From contig JAHWHB010000006.1 in the NCBI GenBank assembly GCA_019323575.1, forward strand, positions 1 through 5,682: 5,682 nucleotides of DNA, in the 5' to 3' direction. The notes under the pieces were generated by a model, which worked only from the letters and a program-made list of their open reading frames with translations, ran no database searches and was not told the DNA's origin. Numbering within the stretch: the stretch's first letter is position 1; each line of letters opens with the position of its first letter. Below are positions 1 through 4,829 of the stretch, piece after piece. Both the position numbers and the translations under genes were made by a program. This stretch comes from Candidatus Woesearchaeota archaeon. Lineage in GTDB: Archaea > Nanobdellota > Nanobdellia > Woesearchaeales > ARS49.

Positions 1-474
1 GCTTATGATAGTACTTTTGCTTCTGCCACAATTTATTTGTTGGATAAATTTGGCTTTGTGCAGAATGCAAGAAAGACCACTGCAGGAGGGGGTGCTTCTG
101 GAAATGCTTTGGCGTGTGCTGATGTTTTGGATCCTGTGACCAGCGCTCAGCTTGTTGGTATTGGGGGAGCTTATGATGATGCCATTAATCAGCATGAGGC
201 TCTTTTCTTGTTTAATGTTGGGACTGACAATTTTGTTGCTGCGGTTTATATGACTTATGATGGTTTGGGCGGCACTAAGCCTGATAAGGTTTACAAGGTT
301 CTTTCTGATGCTGATGATACTTATTATTTCAGCAATCAGGGTGTTGGAGGCCAGGATTTTGGTATTAGCTCCCCTGTTAGCGGCGAGGTTCCTGAATTCA
401 GCATTGTTACTTTGCTGTTGGCTGTTTTGCTTGCTGGAGGTTTGCTGTTTGTTATTAGGAGGAGAGCACCATAA
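1..474 (+). CDS. Surface protein with PEF-CTERM-like C-terminal anchor (5' partial)
   Basis: Frame 1 is open from the first base, so this is the last 157 residues of a longer protein; the internal TTG at base 37 is not a convincing start. The visible ectodomain is rich in Gly, Ala, Asp, Tyr and Thr and has no enzyme motif that I recognise; it reads as an extracellular beta-rich domain. The C-terminus has a three-part sorting signal: Val-Pro-Glu-Phe at residues 130-133, a hydrophobic helix at about 135-151, and a basic tail (Arg-Arg-Arg-Ala-Pro). In archaea this arrangement is the PEF-CTERM type, which archaeosortase-family enzymes are thought to process so that the protein is attached to the membrane or cell surface. 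The protein is therefore probably exported and anchored; its specific role is unknown. It ends 32 bp before the next start and may belong to a separate transcript. I am sure of the reading frame and fairly sure of the anchor, but not of the function. Confidence 0.8.
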   Translation, partial: AYDSTFASATIYLLDKFGFVQNARKTTAGGGASGNALACADVLDPVTSAQLVGIGGAYDDAINQHEALFLFNVGTDNFVAAVYMTYDGLGGTKPDKVYKVLSDADDTYYFSNQGVGGQDFGISSPVSGEVPEFSIVTLLLAVLLAGGLLFVIRRRAP

Positions 475-476
475 TC

Positions 477-485
477 TTTTTATAA
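477..485 (+). promoter_or_regulatory. Putative archaeal TATA box
   Basis: The TTTTTATAA stretch is centred about 26 nt before the ATG at 507. That is the distance expected when the start codon is also the transcription start (leaderless mRNA). No Shine-Dalgarno sequence lies between it and the ATG, which fits leaderless translation. No strong purine-rich BRE is seen just upstream. The site would drive the downstream cluster from the six-cysteine protein onward. Confidence 0.5.
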
Positions 486-506
486 TTGTGTTATTCTGCT
501 CTTGTT

Positions 507-1238
507 ATGAAAAAGATCGTGTTTTTGGTGGCTTTGTTGGTTATTCCTGTTGTTTGCGCTCAGCTTGACTGGACTATTACTGGTTTGAGGTGTGGTAATA
601 AGATTTTGGACCAGTTTGAGTTGTGTGAGGATGATGTTGAGGAGACTAGGTGTGATCATCTTGGCACTATTTTGAAGATTGATACTGCTTGTGATACTGA
701 GCATTGTACTTGTTTGCCTCGTGTTAACAAGGCTTTTTGCGGCAATAATATTCGTGAGGGTGTTGAGTTGTGTGATGGTTCTGCTGAGGATAAGTGTGCT
801 GAGTTTGGCGCTTTGATCAATATCTCTTTGGTTTGTAATCCTAAGACTTGCGGTTGCACTATTAATGAGACTTTGCCTGCTGATTATAGCCCTGGTACTG
901 TTGAGGAGCTTTTGAATCAGTCTCAGTCTGCCTCTGTTTGTGGTGATAAGAAGGTTGAGCGTGATGAGGACTGCGATCCTCCTAATACTTTGTGTACTGT
1001 CAGGGGGGATCCTGGTGTTTGTAATGATAAGTGCAAGTGTGTCCTTCCTGAGATGCTTGGTGTTGAGGAGCCTGTAGAAGAAACTGTAGAGAGTAATGTG
1101 TCTGAAAATGTCACCGCAGAGATTGTTTCTGATGAAGTTCTTCCTGAAGTTGTTCCTGAGAATGTCACTGCTCCTGAGGTTAAAGAGCCTGGATTTTTTG
1201 GTAAGATTTGGGCGTGGATTGTGTCTTTGTTTAGCTGA
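507..1238 (+). CDS. Secreted protein with three six-cysteine repeats
   Basis: This is a 243-residue exported protein. I chose the ATG at 507 over an upstream TTG at 486 because it gives a clean signal peptide (Met-Lys-Lys, hydrophobic core, probable cut after Val-Cys-Ala at residue 18) and lies 26 nt from the TATA box. Three repeats follow, each with six cysteines: 29/40/49/62/67/69, 78/89/97/110/115/117 and 145/156/163/172/176/178. Each opens with Cys-Gly-Asn/Asp and carries a Glu/Asp-x-Cys after 11 residues, resembling the Myxococcus-type cysteine-rich repeat (DUF4215-like) family found in secreted proteins. An acidic Val/Glu/Pro-rich stalk (about 184-227) follows, then an aromatic hydrophobic tail (Pro-Gly-Phe-Phe at 228-231 to the end) that could associate with the membrane. 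Six N-x-S/T sequons start at 105, 120, 137, 197, 201 and 219. The stop overlaps the next ATG as TGATG, so the two genes are probably translationally coupled. The binding partner or role is unknown. Confidence 0.85.
   Translation: MKKIVFLVALLVIPVVCAQLDWTITGLRCGNKILDQFELCEDDVEETRCDHLGTILKIDTACDTEHCTCLPRVNKAFCGNNIREGVELCDGSAEDKCAEFGALINISLVCNPKTCGCTINETLPADYSPGTVEELLNQSQSASVCGDKKVERDEDCDPPNTLCTVRGDPGVCNDKCKCVLPEMLGVEEPVEETVESNVSENVTAEIVSDEVLPEVVPENVTAPEVKEPGFFGKIWAWIVSLFS
591..1040 (+). repeat. Three tandem six-cysteine protein repeats
   Basis: The first-to-last cysteine spans are bases 591-713, 738-857 and 939-1040. Cysteine spacings are 11/9/13/5/2, 11/8/13/5/2 and 11/7/9/4/2, so the first two copies are almost identical in spacing and the third is shortened. 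Even numbers of cysteines in an exported protein suggest three disulfides per repeat. The similarity is at protein level; the DNA of the three copies has diverged. Confidence 0.8.
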
Positions 1239-2143
1239 TGAAAAAGATTGTTTTCTTGTTGTTGTTGCTGGTTGCTTGCGCGCCGGTTGAGGAGGTTCCT
1301 GTTAGTGAGCCCCCCGCTCCTGTTGTTGAGAAGGTTGTGCAGGAGCCTGTTGTTGAGAAGTTTGTTGACCCTGTTGTTCGTACTGTTAAGCAGTCTGGTA
1401 CTAACAAGAATTTTGTTTATGGTTTGAGTGGGGATAATCGTGTTTTGCGTGTTGAGAAGAATGTTTTGTGGGAGTTTGTTTATGAGAAGGGTTTGCTTTC
1501 TGAGATTAAGGGCCCTGAGAGTTTTGAGTTTTTGTATGATAATGGCAAGTTGTCTTCTATTGATCTTGGCGCCACTAAGATTTTTTTTGATTATGATGCT
1601 CGCGACAGGCTTGTTGAGGTGAGGGGTTTTAAGGAAACTTTGTACATGGAATACGATAGCTGGGACAGGCTTCGTCGTGTTAAGAGGGGTGCTTCTGGCA
1701 AGACTGATTTTGATTATTATGAGGATGGCGGTATTAAGCGCATCTCTCATGGGATTGTTACTAATGTTTTTTATGATGATAAGTTTAGGGTTCGTAATTT
1801 TGATGCTGATGATTCTAAGTTTATTATTGGTTATTGGCGTGATGATAAGGTTATTTCTTTGACCGGCAGGACTTTTGGCCGTGGTTTGCTTGTCAGTTAT
1901 GGTCCTGATCACCCTCCTTTTGAGGCCAAGGTTATTTTCGAGAGTGATGACAGTGTGTTTTCTTCTGCGGATACGGCTGCTTTGTACGGGGTTGTTGATG
2001 ATTATGTTTTTTGCAATTATATCCGTCGTTTGAAGGATGTTTCTTTTGATGGTGTTAGTTATGCGTTTTTCGTGAATTATTTCAAAAAGGGGTTGCCGGA
2101 GTATTTGGCAATGAATTTTGTTTGTGTGCCTTATGAAGTATAG
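1238..2143 (+). CDS. Lipoprotein with RHS-type YD repeats
   Basis: This is a 301-residue predicted lipoprotein. The signal peptide (Met-Lys-Lys plus a Leu/Val run) ends in a lipobox, Leu-Val-Ala-Cys, with Cys14 as the probable lipidated residue. A Pro/Val/Glu-rich tether (about 16-50) leads to a body of about seven Tyr-Asp-type repeats beginning near residues 81, 99, 118, 138, 159, 178 and 198, a period of 18-21 residues. The clearest copies read YDARDRLVEV and YDSWDRLRRV, matching the RHS/YD repeat consensus. Such repeats form beta-strands that wrap into shells in RHS and teneurin proteins; this example is very short. Residues about 208-301 form a different C-terminal region, with Cys259 and Cys296, that I do not recognise; no RHS core-boundary motif is visible. 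The ATG shares one base with the previous stop, and the 3' end overlaps the next gene, so this is an operon member. Likely role: surface-anchored binding or shielding protein (inference). Confidence 0.82.
   Translation: MKKIVFLLLLLVACAPVEEVPVSEPPAPVVEKVVQEPVVEKFVDPVVRTVKQSGTNKNFVYGLSGDNRVLRVEKNVLWEFVYEKGLLSEIKGPESFEFLYDNGKLSSIDLGATKIFFDYDARDRLVEVRGFKETLYMEYDSWDRLRRVKRGASGKTDFDYYEDGGIKRISHGIVTNVFYDDKFRVRNFDADDSKFIIGYWRDDKVISLTGRTFGRGLLVSYGPDHPPFEAKVIFESDDSVFSSADTAALYGVVDDYVFCNYIRRLKDVSFDGVSYAFFVNYFKKGLPEYLAMNFVCVPYEV
1478..1858 (+). repeat. Seven YD-type protein repeats
   Basis: Residues 81-207 of the lipoprotein hold about seven copies of an aromatic-acidic turn followed by a hydrophobic strand. 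They start at residues 81, 99, 118, 138, 159, 178 and 198. The central two are close to the RHS consensus; the outer copies are degenerate (for example YEKGLLSEI and YWRDDKVISL). DNA copies have diverged, so this is an old repeat and not a recent expansion. Confidence 0.7.
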
Positions 2144-2624
2144 GGAGGTTCCTTTGGCTGAGTTGACTTTGCGTAAGTATGAGAAGCCTTTCCGTTTGTC
2201 CGGGAGAGAGCTTGTGAGGAAGCTCTGTTTGAGTTTGGGCTTGCTTCAGCTTGGCGACAGCCGCGATGTTGTTGTTGATGTTTTTTTGGCTTTGTTGAAG
2301 GCTTCTGAGCCGGTCTCTCTTGCCGGGATTGAAAAGTCTGTTAAATTGTCGAGGAAAGCGCATAAGCTTCCTTTGTCTGGTGTTGCTTCGTCTAATGTTC
2401 GCCGCCAGGTTAGGCGTTTGAAGGATTGTTTTGTTGTTGAGAAGGTTGGTAATGGTTATCGTATTTCTGAGAATGCTCCTTTGCATGAGTTGTTTGCTGA
2501 GAAAATTGAAAAGTTTTATTTACCCATGATTGTTTCTCGTGTGAAAGAGTATTGTGAAGCAGTTGAAAGAGAGAGGTGGAAACATGGAAGCTCAGTGTCC
2601 GAAATGCAAAAGTCCAATGACTAA
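2133..2624 (+). CDS. Putative archaeal winged-helix DNA-binding regulator
   Basis: This is a 163-residue soluble protein from the ATG at 2133. Its start is ambiguous: an upstream TTG at 2118 adds five residues, and a TTG at 2154 sits 5 nt after a good Shine-Dalgarno-like GGAGG (2144-2148), which would shorten the protein by seven. The N-terminal half is helical and contains the segment SGRELVRKLCLSLGLLQLGD, then a region resembling a helix-turn-helix (about 48-105), with SNVRRQVRRLKDCFVVEK as the likely recognition helix and wing. The pattern is what I associate with conserved archaeal HTH proteins of unknown target. The C-terminus is a charged helix. There are no enzyme motifs. It overlaps the preceding lipoprotein gene by 11 bp and the following zinc-ribbon gene by 41 bp, so the genes are probably co-transcribed. 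DNA binding is an inference; the gene itself is secure. Confidence 0.75.
   Translation: MKYREVPLAELTLRKYEKPFRLSGRELVRKLCLSLGLLQLGDSRDVVVDVFLALLKASEPVSLAGIEKSVKLSRKAHKLPLSGVASSNVRRQVRRLKDCFVVEKVGNGYRISENAPLHELFAEKIEKFYLPMIVSRVKEYCEAVERERWKHGSSVSEMQKSND
2573..2578 (+). promoter_or_regulatory. Shine-Dalgarno site for the zinc-ribbon gene
   Basis: GAGGTG lies 5 nt before the ATG at 2584 and matches the archaeal 16S anti-Shine-Dalgarno complement. It is inside the coding region of the regulator gene. It supports the start of the small overlapping gene, and few other starts in the window have so good a site. Confidence 0.65.
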
Positions 2625-2721
2625 ATCATTCGCTACTATTAGCGGTAATTCAAAGTATATGACTTATGAGTGCGAGGTTTGCAATCATAAGGAGATGAAG
2701 TGTATTGGTTTGGTGAAATAG
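2584..2721 (+). CDS. 45-residue zinc-ribbon protein
   Basis: This short gene encodes 45 residues. Two CxxC knuckles, Cys5-Pro-Lys-Cys8 and Cys30-Glu-Val-Cys33, are separated by 21 residues, the layout of a single zinc ribbon as in TFIIS/RpoM-like and ribosomal zinc ribbons; a fifth cysteine is at 40. The start is supported by GAGGTG five bases upstream and by the position of the first knuckle directly after it. It overlaps the 3' end of the regulator gene by 41 bp in another frame, and its stop codon is immediately followed by the stop codon of the convergent S4 gene, with no spacer. A zinc-binding partner for the HTH protein, or a role in transcription or translation, is possible, but no specific family can be named. 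Confidence 0.75.
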   Translation: MEAQCPKCKSPMTKSFATISGNSKYMTYECEVCNHKEMKCIGLVK

Positions 2722-2940
2722 TTATTTGAGAACTTTTTCATCAACCACATATTTCTTGTCTTTGTGTTCTATTGTGTCTCCGTGCCTTAGTTTTTTTCTT
2801 AGTTTTGTTTCTGTTTTTCCGTTTACAATTATTGTTCCTGCTCTGATTAATATTTTGGCTTGCCCGCCTGTTCCTGCAAGCCCTATAAACTTTAGAAAAT
2901 CTGCCAGTTCTATGTACTTTCCTTGTTCATCTGTTTTCAT
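2722..2940 (-). CDS. Small S4-domain RNA-binding protein (YbcJ/YaaA-like)
   Basis: This is a 72-residue protein that is almost entirely one S4 domain (residues about 11-65). The typical core is visible: a helix with LADFLKFIGL, then Gly-Gly-Gln-Ala-Lys, the helix Ile-Leu-Ile-Arg-Ala-Gly, a strand Ile-Ile-Val-Asn-Gly, and Lys-Leu-Arg-Lys-Lys with a Gly-Asp turn. Stand-alone S4 proteins of this size (YbcJ/YaaA, COG2501) bind structured RNA and are linked to ribosomes or rRNA; the target here is unknown. The gene overlaps the end of the upstream Nudix gene by 14 bp, so it is probably co-transcribed and coupled to it. Its 3' end abuts the zinc-ribbon gene on the other strand. Third codon positions are mostly A or C. 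Confidence 0.88.
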   Translation of the reverse strand: MKTDEQGKYIELADFLKFIGLAGTGGQAKILIRAGTIIVNGKTETKLRKKLRHGDTIEHKDKKYVVDEKVLK

Positions 2941-3367
2941 GTAGTTCTAATGCGTACTTGCCTATTTGTTGTACGTCTTTTGGGATTTTTGGTTGTGTTA
3001 GTTCTTCTTTTGTGAACCATTGGTATGCTAGTATTTCGTCTGGTTTTATTTTGACTTCTGTTTTTTTTGGTTTGCAGATGTAGAAGAAGCAGCAGTGGTC
3101 GTGGTCTCCTACTGAGTGTACGTTTACGCAGAATGGCAGTGCTAGGTTTTTTTTGGTGTTTCCTTCTGTTGGTACTTGTGACTTGTTGAGGATTTCTACT
3201 TCTATGCCTAGTTCTTCTTTTATTTCTCGTATTATTGTTTCGTCTGGTGTTTCGTTTTGTTCTATGTGTCCTCCTGCCGGAAGCCATAGGTTTAGTTTTT
3301 TGTGGTGAATCAATAGCACTTTTCCTTCATGTATTATGTATGCTGCCGCTACTAGGTCTGTTTTCAT
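2927..3367 (-). CDS. Nudix hydrolase (MutT-like)
   Basis: This is a 146-residue protein with a perfect Nudix box, G-x5-E-x7-RE-x2-EE-x-G, at residues 33-55 (Gly33, Glu39, Arg47-Glu48, Glu51-Glu52, Gly54). The box glutamates bind Mg2+ for hydrolysis of a nucleoside diphosphate linked to another group. Upstream strands (LVAAAYIIHEGKVLLI) and Trp28-Leu-Pro-Ala-Gly-Gly fit the MutT fold. The later sequence has clustered His/Asp (Asp-His-Asp-His) and Cys-Cys; the substrate cannot be read from this. The start is placed at the ATG at 3367 because the divergent TATA element lies about 25 nt away, giving a leaderless mRNA. The gene leads a two-gene unit with the S4 protein; a role in sanitising nucleotides or processing RNA caps is possible but unproven. 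Confidence 0.92.
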   Translation of the reverse strand: MKTDLVAAAYIIHEGKVLLIHHKKLNLWLPAGGHIEQNETPDETIIREIKEELGIEVEILNKSQVPTEGNTKKNLALPFCVNVHSVGDHDHCCFFYICKPKKTEVKIKPDEILAYQWFTKEELTQPKIPKDVQQIGKYALELHENR

Positions 3368-3386
3368 GTTTGTTGTTATTGGAAAC

Positions 3387-3402
3387 TATTTTATATATTT
3401 AT
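3387..3402. promoter_or_regulatory. Shared bidirectional TATA element
   Basis: The 50-bp gap between the divergent ATGs at 3367 and 3418 contains one A/T-only block, TTTTATATATTTA (3389-3401). It is nearly its own reverse complement. Its centre, about 3394-3395, is about 24 nt from the plus ATG and 27 nt from the minus ATG, close to the leaderless spacing for both. A purine-rich GGAAAC (3381-3386) just upstream on the plus side resembles a BRE, so the plus direction may be preferred. No second TATA box of comparable quality is visible in the gap. Confidence 0.6.
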
Positions 3403-3417
3403 GTATAATCGTTTGTT

Positions 3418-4530
3418 ATGGTTTACGAGCCTCAGGAGGATAGTTTTTTGTTGAAGGAGTTTGTTAAGCGTTTTGCTAAGGGTGTTGTTCTTGATATGGG
3501 TACTGGTTCTGGTTTGCAGGCTCGTGAGGCTTCGCATAGTGCTAGGACTTCTAAAGTGTTTGCTGTTGATATTGACAAGGAAGCGATTGCTTATTGTAAG
3601 AAGTATAATGATCATAAGCGTCATAAGAAGGTTAAATGGCTTGTTGGTGATTTGTTTTCTCCTGTGAAAAATAAGTTTGATACTGTTATTTTTAATCCTC
3701 CTTATCTGCCTCAGGACCATAAGACTAGGGATATCGCTTTGGAGGGCGGTAAGAAGGGTAATGAGGTTATTGCGCGTTTTCTTGATGAGGTTAATGATTA
3801 TTTGAAGCCGGATGGAATTATTTTGCTTGTTTTTTCCAGTTTGACTCCTGGTGTTAAGGAGATTCTTGATAGGAACATGCTTGTTGGCAGGGAGTTGGGC
3901 AGGACTCATATGTTTTTTGAGGATATTTTTGTGTATTTGATTAAGAAGAATCCTATTCTTAAGAAGTTGGAAAGAAAAGGTGTTTCTCAAATCAAATTTT
4001 TAGCCAGGGGCAAGCGTGGTGTTGTTTTTACTGGTAAATTAAAGGGTAAGAAGGTTGCGGTTAAGGTTAAGCGTCCTAGCAGCACTGCAGTTGGCACCAT
4101 TTCTCATGAGGCTAAGATGCTTAAGTTTTTGAACAAGCATAAGATTGGTCCTAGGTATTTGTTTCATTCTTCTTTGTTTTTGGTTTACGTGTTTGTTGAA
4201 GGAGTTTATTTGAGGGATTTGATTAAATCAAAAAAGTTGAAGTCTGTTTGCAAAAAGGTTTTTGAACAGTGTTTTGTGCTTGATTCTTTGAAGGTTAACA
4301 AGCAGGAGATGACTCGTCCTTACAAGCACGTTATTGTTAAAGGTGATAAGGTGACCTTGATTGATTTTGAGCGTGCTAGGAGGACTGATTCTCCTCATAA
4401 TGTCACTCAGTTTTGTACTTTTGTTATGAATCATGTTGATAAGGATAAGGCTAAGTGGATTAAGCTTGCTAGGATGTATTCTAAAACACCTTCTAAGGCT
4501 GTTTTTAGGCTTATTGTGAGGTCTTTATGA
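3418..4530 (+). CDS. HemK2/Mtq2-type methyltransferase fused to atypical kinase domain
   Basis: This single 370-residue frame joins two domains. Residues 1-180 are a class I SAM-dependent methyltransferase: Tyr3-Glu-Pro-x-Glu-Asp-Ser-Phe-Leu-Leu near the start, motif I (VLDMGTGSG, 24-32), an acidic AVDID at 49-53, and the Asn93-Pro-Pro-Tyr catalytic motif. These are hallmarks of HemK2/N6AMT1/Mtq2, which methylates the Gln of the release-factor GGQ motif, usually with Trm112. Residues about 188-338 resemble the archaeal predicted Ser/Thr kinases of COG2112: a Gly-loop (RGKRGVVFTG, 198-207), Lys216 in Val-Ala-Val-Lys, Glu231 in the helix C position, an LDSLKVNKQEMTRPYKHVIV segment in place of the usual His-x-Asp loop, and Asp316-Phe-Glu as the metal-binding motif. 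The substrate of the kinase part is unknown. The start follows the TATA element by 24 nt. The stop overlaps the next start (ATGA). I am confident of both domains; coupling of their activities is inference. Confidence 0.9.
   Translation: MVYEPQEDSFLLKEFVKRFAKGVVLDMGTGSGLQAREASHSARTSKVFAVDIDKEAIAYCKKYNDHKRHKKVKWLVGDLFSPVKNKFDTVIFNPPYLPQDHKTRDIALEGGKKGNEVIARFLDEVNDYLKPDGIILLVFSSLTPGVKEILDRNMLVGRELGRTHMFFEDIFVYLIKKNPILKKLERKGVSQIKFLARGKRGVVFTGKLKGKKVAVKVKRPSSTAVGTISHEAKMLKFLNKHKIGPRYLFHSSLFLVYVFVEGVYLRDLIKSKKLKSVCKKVFEQCFVLDSLKVNKQEMTRPYKHVIVKGDKVTLIDFERARRTDSPHNVTQFCTFVMNHVDKDKAKWIKLARMYSKTPSKAVFRLIVRSL
4518..4522 (+). promoter_or_regulatory. Shine-Dalgarno site for the alkyltransferase gene
   Basis: GAGGT lies 4 nt before the ATG at 4527, inside the end of the kinase coding region. 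It supports reinitiation or independent initiation at the ATGA overlap. Confidence 0.5.
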
Positions 4531-4829
4531 GTTTTGCTGATAGAGTTTACAAGTTGTGTAAAAGGATTCCTAAAGGCCGTGTTTCGACGTATAAGGAGAT
4601 TGGTAATGCTCTGGGTGGGAAAGGGCAAATCTACCGCGCTGTTGGTGTTGCGTTGAACAAAAATCCTTTTGCTCCTGTTGTGCCGTGTCATCGGGTTGTT
4701 AATTCTGACGGAAGAATTGGCGGTTTTGCTCTTGGTGTTAAGAAGAAGGTTAAATTGCTTGAGTCTGAGGGTGTTAAGGTTGTGAATGGAAAGATTAAAG
4801 AATTTAGGAAGGTGTTTTTTCGTTTATGA
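4527..4829 (+). CDS. ogt: Methylated-DNA--protein-cysteine methyltransferase, minimal form
   Basis: This is a 100-residue protein that corresponds to the DNA-binding/catalytic C-terminal domain of O6-alkylguanine-DNA alkyltransferases. The active-site motif Pro53-Cys54-His55-Arg56-Val57 is intact, so this is a true alkyl acceptor and not an ATL protein, in which Cys is replaced. The helix-turn-helix region (VSTYKEIGNALG, 19-30) and Arg37 of Tyr-Arg-Ala-Val-Gly, equivalent to the base-flipping arginine finger, are present, as is the Asn59 hinge area and Gly65-Gly-Phe. The N-terminal domain found in Ada/Ogt of about 170 residues is absent, as in the short archaeal and fungal-type forms. It repairs O6-methylguanine by irreversible transfer of the alkyl group to Cys54. 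It overlaps the genes on both sides by four bases (ATGA), so it is the middle member of a tight operon. Confidence 0.93.
   Translation: MSFADRVYKLCKRIPKGRVSTYKEIGNALGGKGQIYRAVGVALNKNPFAPVVPCHRVVNSDGRIGGFALGVKKKVKLLESEGVKVVNGKIKEFRKVFFRL

Noticed and set aside
486..506. TTG start seven codons upstream of the six-cysteine protein
   Set aside because: It overlaps the putative TATA box and places extra residues before a normal Met-Lys-Lys signal peptide.
1311..1370. GTTGTTGAG-type repeated DNA in the lipoprotein gene, considered as a tandem repeat or CRISPR-like element
   Set aside because: It encodes a Val/Glu/Pro-rich tether; the spacing is irregular, with no constant repeat and unique-spacer pattern.
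923..1912. Long minus-strand open frame of 329 codons
   Set aside because: It is antisense to the six-cysteine and YD-repeat genes, and its product is a low-complexity mix of Asn, Ile, Leu, Thr and Ser. Such frames arise because the G+T-rich plus strand has few stop complements. It has no domain, and the plus-strand genes have clear signal peptides and motifs.
2082..2486. Minus-strand open frame of 134 codons opposite the regulator gene
   Set aside because: Its Gln/Asn/Leu-rich product has no domain, and the plus frame shows a coherent helix-turn-helix-like protein.
2937..3287. Arg/Thr/Asn-rich open frame of 116 codons inside the Nudix gene
   Set aside because: It is the same strand in a shifted frame and reads as low-complexity basic repeats. 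The other frame has an intact Nudix box.
3391..3990. Minus-strand open frame of 199 codons opposite the methyltransferase
   Set aside because: It is rich in Asn, Ile, Leu and Thr, has no motif, and is fully antisense to a recognisable catalytic domain.
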